Of a stretch of 64,000 nucleotides of DNA, positions 48,501 through 61,400 are shown piece by piece. The stretch's first letter is position 1. The number at the start of each line of letters is the position of its first letter. Location of the stretch: NCBI GenBank assembly GCA_015847255.1, contig JADLZK010000374.1:1-64000 (forward strand). Reading direction: 5' to 3'. Position numbers and translations under genes: made by a program. Source of the DNA: Hyparrhenia diplandra (taxonomy: Eukaryota > Streptophyta > Magnoliopsida > Poales > Poaceae). The notes beneath the pieces are model-generated. The model was not told the DNA's origin and did not search any database. It saw nothing but the letters and a program-made list of their open reading frames with translations.

Positions 48501-51500
48501 GCCATTTTGGCCTCCATTCATGGAAATTTCTGTCACGATTCCTAGCGGTGACATTTTTTGAGTTCCGTAACTCCAATCGTAGTGATTCTGGACTCCGTGC
48601 GAAGCTAGTAGAAAGCTATTTTTGAAATCCATAAGTCCATGTCTGATAGGCATCGCGAAGGCTCGCAAAATTGACGGTTTTCAAAAGAGGTCATTCTGGC
48701 CTCCGTTCGGGCAGATTTCGTCAACATTTATGGAGATTGGCAGATTTTTGACCAAGATAGATCCAGTCGCCATGAAAAGTGACCTGTTGGAAGCCCAACA
48801 GGATGTAATTTAACGTTATGAAAAAAGTAAAATTCTTACAGGTATCACGTGGGCAGCTGAAGAGACAAAAGATGCCATTTTGGCCTCCGTTCGAGCAGAT
48901 TTCGTCAACATTTCTGGAGATTGGCGGATTTTTGACCAAGATAGATCCAGTCGCCATGAAAAGTGACCTGTTGGAAGCCCAACATGACCTAATTTAGAGG
49001 ATCGAAAAGTATAATTCTTACATTTATCACGTGGGGCAGCTAAAGAGCCCAAAAGATGCCATTTTGGCCTCCATTCAGGGAAATTTCTGTCAACGATTCT
49101 AGCGGTGACATTTTTTGACCAAGATAACTCCAATCGTAGTGAAAGTGGACTCTGTTGCGAAGCCAGTAGGAAAGCTATTTTTGAAATCCAAAAGTCCATG
49201 TCTGATAGGCATCACGAAGGCTCGCAAAATTGACGGACAAAAGAGGTCATTTTGGCCTCCGTTCGGGCAGATTTCTGTCAACATTTATGGAGATTGGCAG
49301 ATTTTTGACCAAGATAGATCCAGTCGCCATGAAAAGTGACCTGTTGGAAGCCCAACAGGATGTAATTTAACGTTATCAAAAAGTAAAAATTCTTACAGGT
49401 ATCACGTGGGCAGCTGAAGAGACAAAAGATGCCATTTTGGCCTCCGTTCGGGCAGATTTCTATCAACATTTCTGGCGATTGGCGGATTTTTGACCAAGAT
49501 AGATCCAGTCGCCATGAAAAGTGACCTGTTGGAAGCCCAACAGGATGTAATTTAACGGATCGAAAAGTAAAATTCTTACATTTATCACATGGGGCAGCTG
49601 AAGAGACAAAAGATGCCATTTTGGCCTCCGTTCGTGCAGATTTCTGTCAACATATCTGGCGATTGGTAGATTTTTGACCAAGATAGATCCAGTCGCCATG
49701 AAAAGTGACCTGTTGGAAGCCCAACAGGATGTAATTCAATGTATCAAAATGTAAAATTCTTACAGGTATCACGTGGGCAGCAAAAGAGTTTTCAAAAGAT
49801 GCCATTTTGGCCTCCGTTCGGGCAGATTTTCTGTCAACATTTATGGAGATTGGCAGATTTTTGACCAAGATAGATCCAGTCGCCATGAAAAGTGACCTGT
49901 TGGAAGCCCAACAGGATGTAATTTAACGTTATCAAAAAAGTAAAATTCTTACAGGTATCACGTGGGCAGCTGAAGAGACAAAAGATGCCATTTTGGCCTC
50001 CGTTCGGCAGATTTCTATCAACATGGAGATTGGTGGATTTTTGACCAAGATAGATCCAGTCGCCATGAAAAGTGACCTGTTGGAAGCCCAACATGATGTA
50101 ATTTAAGGATCGAAAAGTAAAATTCTTACATTTATCACGTGGGCAGCTGAAGAGACAAAAGATGCCATTTTGGCCTCCATTCGTGGAAATTTCTGTCAAC
50201 ACGATTCTGGCGATTGGTAGATTTTTGACCAAGATAGATCCAATCGCCATGAAAAGTGATTCTGGACTGTTGGAAGCCCAACAGGATGTAATTTTTGAAA
50301 TCAAAAAGTAAAATTCTTACAGGTATCACGTGGGCAGCTGAAGAGACAAAAGATGCCATTTTGGCCTCCGTTCGTGCAGATTTCTGTCAACATTTATGGC
50401 GATTGGCAGATTTTTGACCAAGATAGATCCAGTCGCCATGAAAAGTGACCTGTTGGAAGCCCAACAGGATGTAATTCAACGCATCAAAAAGTAAAATTCT
50501 TACAGGTATCACGCGGGCAGCTGAAGAGACAAAAGATGCCATTTTGGCCTCCGTTCGAGCAGATTTCTATCAACATTTCTGGAGATTGGCGGATTTTTGA
50601 CCAAGATAGATCCAGTCGCCATGAAAATTGACCTGTTGGAAGCCCAACATGACCTAATTTAGAGGATCGAAAAGTATAATTCTTACATTTATCACGTGGG
50701 GCAGCTAAGGAGCCCAAAGATGCCATTTTGGCCTCCATTCATGGAAATTTCTGTCACGATTCCTAGCGGTGACATTTTTTGAGTTCCGTAACTCCAATCG
50801 TAGTGATTCTGGACTCCGTGCGAAGCTAGTAGAAAGCTATTTTTGAAATCCATAAGTCCATGTCTGATAGGCATCGCGAAGGCTCGCAAAATTGACGGTT
50901 TTCAAAAGAGGTCATTCTGGCCTCCGTTCGGGCAGATTTCTGTCAACATTTATGGAGATTGGCAGATTTTGACCAAGATAGATCCAGTCGCCATGAAAAG
51001 TGACCTGTTGGAAGCCCAACAGGATGTAATTTAACGTTATTGAAAAGTAAAATTCTTACAGGTATCACGTGGGCAGCTGAAGAGACAAAAGATGCCATTT
51101 TGGCCCTGTTCGGGCAGATTTTTCTGGCGATTGGCAGATTTTTGACCAAGATAGATCCAGTCGCCACGAAAAGTGACCTGTTGGAAGCCTAACAGGATGT
51201 AATTTAACGTATCGAAAAGTAAAATTCTTACAGGTATCACATGGGCAGCTGAAGAGACAAAAGATGCCATTTTGGCCTCCGTTCGTGCAGATTTCTGTCA
51301 ACATATCTGGCGATTGGTAGATTTTTGACCAAGATAGATCCTGTCGCCATGAAAAGTGACCTGTTGGAAGCCCAACAGGATGTAATTCAATGTATCAAAA
51401 TGTAAAATTCTTACAGGTATCACGTGGGCAGCTGAAGAGACAAAAGATGCCATTTTGGCCTCCGTTCGTGCAGATTTCTGTCAACATTTCTGGCGATTGG

Positions 51501-54500
51501 CATATTTTTGACCAAGATAGATCCAGTCGCCATGAAAAAGTGACCTGTTGGAAGCCCAACAGGATGTAATTCAACGCATCAAAAAGTAAAATTCTTACAG
51601 GTATCACGTGGGCAGCTGAAGAGACAAAAGATGCCATTTTGGCCTCCGTTCGAGCAGATTTCTATCAACATTTCTGGAGATTGGCGGATTTTTGACCAAG
51701 ATAGATCCAGTCGCCATGAAAATTGACCTGTTGGAAGCCCAACATGACCTAATTTAGAGGATCGAAAAGTATAATTCTTACATTTATCACGTGGGGCAGC
51801 TAAGGAGCCCAAAGATGCCATTTTGGCCTCCATTCATGGAAATTTCTGTCACGATTCTAGCGGTGACATTTTTTGAGTTCCGTAACTCAATCGTAGTGAT
51901 TCTGGACTCCGTGCGAAGCTAGTAGAAAGCTATTTTTGAAATCCATAAGTCCATGTCTGATAGGCATCGCGAAGGCTCGTAAAAATTGACGGTTTTCAAA
52001 AGAGGTCATTGCCATTTTGGCCTCCGTTCGGGCAGATTTCTGTCAACATTTATGGAGATTGGCAGATTTTGACCAAGATAGATCCAGTCGCCATGAAAAG
52101 TGACCTGTTGGAAGCCCAACAGGATGTAATTTAACGTTATCAAAAAGTAAAATTCTTACAGGTATCACGTGGGCAGCTGAAGAGACAAAAGATGCCATTT
52201 TGGCCTCCGTTCGAGCAGATTTCTGTCAACATTTCTGGAGATTGGCGGATTTTTGACCAAGATAGATCCAGTCGCCATGAAAAGTGACCTGTTGGAAGCC
52301 CAACATGACCTAATTTAGAGGATCGAAAAGTATAATTCTTACAGTTATCACGTGGGGCAGCTAAGAGCCAAAAGATGCCATTTTGGCCTCCATTCAGGGA
52401 AATTTCTGTCACGATTCCTAGCGGTGACATTTTTTGACCAAGATAACTCCAATCGTAGTGATTCTGGACTCCGTTGGAAGCTAGTAGAATGCTATTTTTT
52501 GAAATCCATAAGTCCATGTCTGATAGGTATCGCGAAGGCTCGCAAAATTGACGGTTTTCAAAAGAGGTCATTCTGGCCTCCGTTCGGGCAGATTTCTGTC
52601 AACATTTATGGAGATTGGCAGATTTTTGACCAAGATAGATCCAGTCGCCATGAAAAGTGACCTGTTGGAAGCCCAACAGGATGTAATTTAACGTTATCGA
52701 AAAGTAAAATTCTTACAGGTATCACGTGGGCAGCTGAAGAGACAAAAGATGCCATTTTGGCCTCCGTTCGGGCAGATTTCTGTCAACATTTCTGGAGATT
52801 GGCAGATTTTTGACCAAGATAGATCCAGTCGCCATGAAAAGTGACCTGTTGGAAGCCCAACAGGATGTAATTTAACGATCGAAAAGTAAAATTCTTACAG
52901 GTATCACGTGGGCAGCTGAAGAGACAAAAGATGCCATTTTGGCCTCCGTTCATGCAAATTTCTGTCAACATTTCTGGCGATTGGAGATTTTTGACCAAGA
53001 TAGATCCTGTCGCCATGAAAAGTGACCTGTTGGAAGCCCAACAGGAGCTAATTTTGAAATCAAAAAGTAAAATTCTTACAGGTATCACGTGGGCAAAATT
53101 GAAGAGACAAAAGATGCCATTTTGGCCTCCGTTCGGGCAGATTTCTGTCAACATTTATGGCGATTGGCAGATTTTTGACCAAGATAGATCCAGTCGCCAT
53201 GAAAAGTGACCTGTTGGAAGCCCAACAGGATGTAATTCAACGTTATCAAAAAGTAAAATTCTTACAGGTATCACGCGGGCAGCTGAAGAGACAAAAGATG
53301 CCATTTTGGCCTCCGTTCGGGCAGATTTCATTTTCTGGAGATTGGTGGATTTTTGACCAAGATAGATCCAGTCGCCATGAAAAGTGACCTGTTGGAAGCC
53401 CAACATGATGTAATTTAACGTATCGAAAAGTAAAATTCTTACATTTATCACATGGGCAGCTGAAGAGACAAAAGATGCCATTTTGGCCTCCGTTCGTGCA
53501 GAAATTTCTGTCAACATTCTGGCGATTGGTAGATTTTTGACCAAGATAGATCCTGTCGCCATGAAAAGTGACCTGTTGGAAGCCCAAGTAGGATGTAATT
53601 CAATGTATCAAAATGTAAAATTCTTACAGGTATCACGTGGGCAAAATTGAAGAGACAAAAGATGCCATTTTGGCCTCCGTTCGTGCAGATTTCTGTCAAC
53701 ATTTATGGAGATTGGCAGATTTTTGACCAAGATAGATCCAGTCGCCATGAAAAGTGACCTGTTGGAAGCCCAACAGGATGTAATTCAACGCATCAAAAAG
53801 TAAAATTCTTACAGGTATCACGCGGGCAGCTGAAGAGACAAAAGATGCCATTTTGGCCTCCGTTCGAGCAGATTTCTATCAACATTTCTGGAGATTGGCG
53901 GATTTTTGACCAAGATAGATCCAGTCGCCATGAAAATTGACCTGTTGGAAGCCCAACATGACCTAATTTAGAGGATCGAAAAGTATAATTCTTACATTTA
54001 TCACGTGGGGCAGCTAAGGAGCCCAAAGATGCCATTTTGGCCTCCATTCAGGGAAATTTCTGTCACGATTCCTAGCGGTGACATTTTTGAGTTCCGTAAC
54101 TCCAATCGTAGTGATTCTGGACTCCGTGCGAAGCTAGTAGAAAGCTATTTTTGAAATCCATAAGTCCATGTCTGATAGGCATCGCGAAGGCTCGCAAAAT
54201 TGACGGTTTTCAAAAGAGGTCATTCTGGCCTCCGTTCGGGCAGATTTCTGTCAACATTTATGGAGATTGGCAGATTTTGACCAAGATAGATCCAGTCGCC
54301 ATGAAAAGTGACCTGTTGGAAGCCCAACAGGATGTAATTTAACGTTATTGAAAAGTAAAATTCTTACAGGTATCACGTGGGCAGCTGAAGAGACAAAAGA
54401 TGCCATTTTGGCCTCTGTTCGGGCAGATTTCTGGCGATTGGCAGATTTTTGACCAAGATAGATCCAGTCGCCACGAAAAGTGACCTGTTGGAAGCCTAAC

Positions 54501-55123
54501 AGGATGTAATTTAACGTATCGAAAAGTAAAATTCTTACAGGTATCACATGGGCAGCTGAAGAGACAAAAGATGCCATTTTGGCCTCCGTTCGTGCAGATT
54601 TCTGTCAACATATCTGGCGATTGGTAGATTTTTGACCAAGATAGATCCTGTCGCCATGAAAAGTGACCTGTTGGAAGCCCAACAGGATGTAATTCAATGT
54701 ATCAAAATGTAAAATTCTTACAGGTATCACGTGGGCAGCTGAAGAGACAAAAGATGCCATTTTGGCCTCCGTTCGTGCAGATTTCTGTCAACATTTCTGG
54801 CGATTGGCATATTTTTGACCAAGATAGATCCAGTCGCCATGAAAAGTGACCTGTTGGAAGCCCAACAGGATGTAATTCAACGCATCAAAAAGTAAAATTC
54901 TTACAGGTATCACGCGGGGCAGCTGAAGAGACAAAAGATGCCATTTTGGCCTCCGTTCGAGCAGATTTCTATCAACATTTCTGGAGATTGGCGGATTTTT
55001 GACCAAGATAGATCCAGTCGCCATGAAAATTGACCTGTTGGAAGCCCAACATGACCTAATTTAGAGGATCGAAAAGTATAATTCTTACATTTATCACGTG
55101 GGGCAGCTAAGGAGCCCAAAGAT
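48501..55123. repeat. Second block of 9-mer (6+3) super-repeats, four units
   Basis: S3 positions fall at about 48501, 49058, 50164, 50722, 51816, 52377, 53477, 54031 and 55124 (monomer starts). Long and short spacings alternate (about 557, 1106, 558, 1094, 561, 1100, 554, 1093). Two of these positions, 50164 and 53477, hold hybrid monomers rather than typical S3, but the spacing is kept. Confidence 0.8.
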
Positions 55124-58100
55124 GCCATTTTGGCCTCCATTCATGGAAATTTCTGTCACGATTCCTAGCGGTGACATTTTTTGAGTTCCGTAACTCCAAT
55201 CGTAGTGATTCTGGACTCCGTGCGAAGCTAGTAGAAAGCTATTTTTGAAATCCATAAGTCCATGTCTGATAGGCATCGCGAAGGCTCGCAAAATTGACGG
55301 TTTTCAAAAGAGGTCATTCTGGCCTCCGTTCGGGCAGATTTCTGTCAACATTTATGGAGATTGGCAGATTTTGACCAAGATAGATCCAGTCGCCATGAAA
55401 AGTGACCTGTTGGAAGCCCAACAGGATGTAATTTAACGTTATCAAAAAGTAAAATTCTTACAGGTATCACGTGGGCAGCTGAAGAGACAAAAGATGCCAT
55501 TTTGGCCTGTTCGTGCAGGTCAACATTTCTGGCGATTGGCAGATTTTTGACCAAGATAGATCCAGTCGCCATGAAAAGTGACCTGTTGGAAGCCCTAACA
55601 GGATGTAATTTAACGGATCGAAAAGTAAAATTCTTACAGGTATCACGTGGGCAGCTAAAGAGACAAAAGATGCCATTTTGGCCTCCATTCATGCAAATTT
55701 CTGTCAACATATCTAGCGGTGACATTTTTTGACCAAGATAGACTCAATCGCCATGATTCTGGACCTGTTGGAAGCCCAACAGGATGTTTTTGAAATCCAT
55801 AAGTCCATGTAAAAATTCATACAGGTATCACAAAATTGACGGTTTTCAAAAGATGCCATTTTGGCCTCCGTTCGAGGCGATTTCTGTCAACATTTATGGA
55901 GATTGGCAGATTTTTGACCAAGATAGATCCAGTCGCCACGAAAAGTGACCTGTTGGAAGCCCAACAGGATGTAATTCAACGTATCAAAAAGTAAAATTCT
56001 TACAGGTATCACGTGGGCAGCTGAAGAGACAAAAGATGCCATTTTGGCCTCCGTTCGGGCAGAGATCAACATTTCTGGCGATTGGCGGATTTTTGACCAA
56101 GATAGATCCAGTCGCCATGAAAAGTGACCTGTTGGAAGCCCAACAGGATGTAATTTAGAGGATCGAAAAGTAAAATTCTTACATTTATCACATGGGCAGC
56201 TGAAGAGACAAAAGATGCCATTTTGGCCTCCATTCGTGGAAATTTCTGTCAACATATCTGGCGATTGACAGATTTTTGACCAAGATAGATCCTGTCGCCA
56301 TTCTGGACTCCTGTTGGAAGCCTAGTAGGATGTAATTTTGAAATCAAAGTCCAAAATTCTTAGGCAGGTATCAGGTGGGCAAAATTGACGGTTTTCAAAA
56401 GATGCCATTTTGGCCTCCGTTCGGGCAGATTTCTGTCAACATTTATGGAGATTGGCAGATTTTTGACCAAGATAGATCCAGTCGCCATGAAAAGTGACCT
56501 GTTGGAAGCCCAACAGGATGTAATTTAACGTTATTGAAAAGTAAAATTCTTACAGGTATCACGTGGGCAGCTGAAGAGACAAAAGATGCCATTTTGGCCT
56601 CCGTTGATTTCTATCAACATTTCTGGCGATTGGCGGATTTTTGACCAAGATAGATCCAGTCGCCATGAAAATTGACCTGTTGGAAGCCTAACAGGATGTA
56701 ATTTAACGGATCGAAAAGTAAAATTCTTACAGGTATCACATGGGCAGCTGAAGAGCCAAAAGATGCCATTTTGGCCTCCGTTCGTGCAGATTTCTGTCAA
56801 CATATCTGGCGATTGGTATTTTTTTGACCAAGATAGATCCAATCGCCATGAAAAGTGACTCCGTTGGAACGAGGATGTAATTCAATGTATCAAAATGTAA
56901 AGTCCTTACAGGTATCACGTGGGCAGCTGAAGAGACAAAAGATGCCATTTTGGCCTCCGTTCGTGCAGATTTCTGTCAACATTTCTGGCGATTGGCATAT
57001 TTTTGACCAAGATAGATCCAGTCGCCATGAAAAGTGACCTGTTGGAAGCCCAACAGGATGTAATTCAACGCATCAAAAAGTAAAATTCTTACAGGTATCA
57101 CGCGGGCAGCTGAAGAGACAAAAGATGCCATTTTGGCCTCCGTTCGAGCAGATTTCTATCAACATTTCTGGAGATTGGCGGATTTTTGACCAAGATAGAT
57201 CCAGTCGCCATGAAAAGTGACCTGTTGGAAGCCCAACATGACCTAATTTAGAGGATCGAAAAGTATAATTCTTACATTTATCACGTGGGGCAGCTAAGGA
57301 GCCAAAAGATGCCATTTTGGCCTCCATTCGGGGAAATTTCTGTCACGATTCCTAGCGGTGACATTTTTTGAGTTCCGTAACTCCAATCGTAGTGATTCTG
57401 GACTCCGTGCGAAGCTAGTAGAAAGCTATTTTTGAAATCCATAAGTCCATGTCTGATAGGCATCGCGAAGGCTCGCAAAATTGACGGTTTTCAAAAGAGG
57501 TCATTCTGGCCTCCGTTCGGGCAGATTTCTGTCAACATTTATGGAGATTGGCAGATTTTGACCAAGATAGATCCAGTCGCCATGAAAAGTGACCTGTTGG
57601 AAGCCCAACAGGATGTAATTCAACGTATCAAAAAGTAAAATTCTTACAGGTATCACGTGGGCAGCTGAAGAGACAAAAGATGCCATTTTGGCCTCTGTTC
57701 GGGCAGATTTCTGGCGATTGGCAGATTTTTGACCAAGATAGATCCAGTCGCCACGAAAAGTGACCTGTTGGAAGCCTAACAGGATGTAATTTAACGTATC
57801 GAAAAGTAAAATTCTTACAGGTATCACATGGGCAGCTGAAGAGACAAAAGATGCCATTTTGGCCTCCGTTCGTGCAGATTTCTGTCAACATATCTGGCGA
57901 TTGGTAGATTTTTGACCAAGATAGATCCTGTCGCCATGAAAAGTGACCTGTTGGAAGCCCAACAGGATGTAATTCAATGTATCAAAATGTAAAATTCTTA
58001 CAGGTATCACGTGGGCAGCTGAAGAGACAAAAGATGCCATTTTGGCCTCCGTTCGTGCAGATTTCTGTCAACATTTCTGGCGATTGGCAGATTTTTGACC

Positions 58101-58400
58101 AAGATAGATCCAGTCGCCATGAAAAGTGACCTGTTGGAAGCCCAACAGGATGTAATTCAATGCATCAAAAAGTAAAATTCTTACAGGTATCACGTGGGCA
58201 GCTGAAGAGACAAAAGATGCCATTTTGGCCTCCGTTCGAGCAGATTTCTATCAACATTTCTGGAGATTGGTGGATTTTTGACCAAGATAGATCCAGTCGC
58301 CATGAAAATTGACCTGTTGGAAGCCCAACATGACCTAATTTAGAGGATCGAAAAAGTATAATTCTTACATTTATCACGTGGGGCAGCTAAGGAGCCCAAA
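55124..58400. repeat. Rearranged 3-mer and 6-mer units
   Basis: S3 or S3-hybrid anchors near 55167, 55713, about 56262, 57354 and 58446 give intervals of about 546, 549, 1092 and 1092 bases. Two 3-mers therefore follow each other before two 6-mers. The monomers near 55700-55860 and 56230-56400 are S3 hybrids. Confidence 0.75.
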
Positions 58401-61400
58401 GATGCCATTTTGGCCTCCATTCGGGGAAATTTCTGTCATGATTCTAGCGGTGACATTTTTGAGTTCCGTAACTCAATCGTAGTGATTCTGGACTCCGTGC
58501 GAAGCTAGTAGGAAGCCATTTTTGAAATCCATAAGTCCATGTCAGGATAGGCATCGCGAAGGCTCGCAAAATTGACGGTTTTCAAAAGAGGTCATTCTGG
58601 CCTCCGTTCGGGCAGATTTCTGTCAACATTTATGGAGATTGGCAGATTTTTGACCAAGATAGATCTAGTCGCCATGAAAAGTGACCTGTTGGAAGCCCAA
58701 CAGGATGTAATTTAACGTTATCAAAAAGTAAAATTCTTACAGGTATCACGTGGGCAGCTGAAGAGACAAAAGATGCCATTTTGGCCTCCGTTCGAGGGTC
58801 AACATTTACGGAGATTGGCGGATTTTTGACCAAGATAGATCCAGTCACCATGAAAAGTGACCTGTTGGAAGCCCAACATGACCTAATTTAGAGGATCGAA
58901 AAGTAAAATTCTTACATTTATCACGTGGGGCAGCTAAAGAGCCAAAAGATGCCATTTTGGCCTCCATTCGAGGAAATTTCTGTCTGCGATTCCTAGCGGT
59001 GACATTTTTTGAGTTCAAGATAACTCCAATCGTAGTGAAAACGGACTCCGTTGGAAGCCTAGTAGGATGCTATTTTGAAATCAATAAGTCCAAATCTCAT
59101 AGGCATCGCGTGGGCTCTAAAATTGAGTTTTCAAAAGATGCCATTTTGGCCTCCGTTCGTGCAGATTTCTGTCAACATTTATGGAGATTGGCAGGATTTT
59201 TGACCAAGATAGATCGTCGCCATGAAAATTGACTCTGTTGGAAGCATTTACGGAGATTGGATTTTTGACAGGATGTAATTCAATGTATCAAAAAGTAAAA
59301 TTCTTACAGGTATCACGTGGGCAGCTGAAGAGACAAAAGATGCCATTTTGGCCTCCCGTTCATGCAAATTTCTGTCAACATTTGGCGATTTGAGATTTTT
59401 GACCAAGATAGATCCGTCGTGAAAAGTGACTGTTGGAAGCCCAGTAGGATGTAATTTAACGTATCCAAAAGTAAAATTCTTATAGGTATCACATGGCAAA
59501 ATTGAAGAGACAAAAGATGCCATTTTGGCCTCCATTTAGATGCGGATTTCTGTCAACATTTATGGCGATTGGTAGATTTTTGACCAAGATAGATCCAGTC
59601 GCCATGAAAAGTGACATGTTGGAAGCCCAATAGGATGTAATTCAACGTATCAAAAGTAAAATTCTTACAGGTATCACGTGGGCGCAAAATTGAAGAGACA
59701 AAAGATGCCATTTTGGCCTCCGTTCGGGCGATTTCTGTCAACATTTTGGAGATTGGCGGATTTTTGACCAAGATAGATCCAGTCGCCATGAAAAGTGACC
59801 TGTTGGAAGCCCAACATGACCTAATTTAGAGGATCGAAAAGTATAATTCTTACAGGTTATCACGTGGGGCAGCTAAAGAGCCAAAAGATGCCATTTTGGC
59901 CTCCATTTCGGGGAAATTTCTGTCAAGATTCCTAGCGGTGACATTTTTTGAGTTCCGTAACTCCAATCGTAGTGATTCTGGACTCCGTGCGAAGCTAGTA
60001 AAAGCTATTTTTGAAATCCATAAGTCCATGTGTAATAGGCATCACGAAGTATCACGCAAAATTGACGGTTTTCAAAAGAGGTCATTTTGGCCTCCGTTCG
60101 GGCAGATTTCTGTCAACATTTATGGAGATTGGCAGATTTTTGACCAAGATAGATCAGTCGCCATGAAAAGTGACCTGTTGGAAGCCCAACAGGATGTAAT
60201 TCAACGTTATCAAAAGTAAAATTCTTACAGGTATCACGTGGGCAGCTGAAGAGACAAAAGATGCCATTTTGGCCTCCGTTCGAGCAGATTTCTATCAACA
60301 TTTTACGGAGATTGGCGGATTTTTGACCAAGATAGATCCAGTCGCCATGAAAATTGACCTGTTGGAAGCCCAACATGACCTAATTTAGAGGATCGAAAAG
60401 TATAATTCTTACATTTATCACGTGGGGCAGCTAAGGAGCACAAAGATGCCATTTTGGCCTCCATTCATGGAAATTTCTGTCGCGATTCCTAGCGGTGACA
60501 TTTTTTTGAGTTCCGTAACTCAATCGTAGTGATTCTGGACTCCGTGCGAAGCTAGTAGAAAGCTATTTTTGAAATCCATAAGTCCATGTTTGATAGGCAT
60601 CGCGAAGGCTCGCAAAATTAACGGTTTTCAAAAGAGGTCATTCTGGCCTCCGTTCGGGCAGATTTCTGTCAACATTTATGGAGATTGGCAGATTTTTGAC
60701 CAAGATAGATCCAGTCGCCATGAAAAGTGACCTGTTGGAAGCCCAACAGGATGTAATTTAACGTTATCGAAAAGTAAAATTCTTACAGGTATCACGTGGG
60801 CAGCTGAAGAGACAAAAGATGCCATTTTGGCCTCTGTTCGGGCGATTTCTGGCGATTGGCATTTTTTTGACCAAGATAGATCCAGTCGCCACGAAAAGTG
60901 ACCTGTTGGAAAGCCTAACAGGATGTAATTTAACGTATCAAAAAGTAAAATTCTTACAGGTATCACATGGGCGCTGAAGAGACAAAAGATGCCATTTTGG
61001 CCTCCGTTCGTGCAGATTTCTGTCAACATATCTGGCGATTGGTAGATTTTTGACCAAGATAGATCCTGTCGCCATGAAAAGTGACCTGTTGGAAGCCCAA
61101 CAGGATGTAATTCAATGTATCAAAATGTAAAATTCTTACAGGTATCACGTGGGCAGCTGAAGAGACAAAAGATGCCATTTTGGCCTCCGTTCGTGCAGAT
61201 TTCTGTCAACATTTTGGCGATTGGCATATTTTGACCAAGATAGATCGTCGCCACGAAAAGTGACTGTTGGAAGCCCAACAGGATGTAATTCAACGCATCA
61301 AAAGTAAAATTCTTACAGGTATCACGCGGGCAGCTGAAGAGACAAAAGATGCCATTTTGGCCTCCGTTCGAGCATATTTCTATCAACATTTACGGAGATT

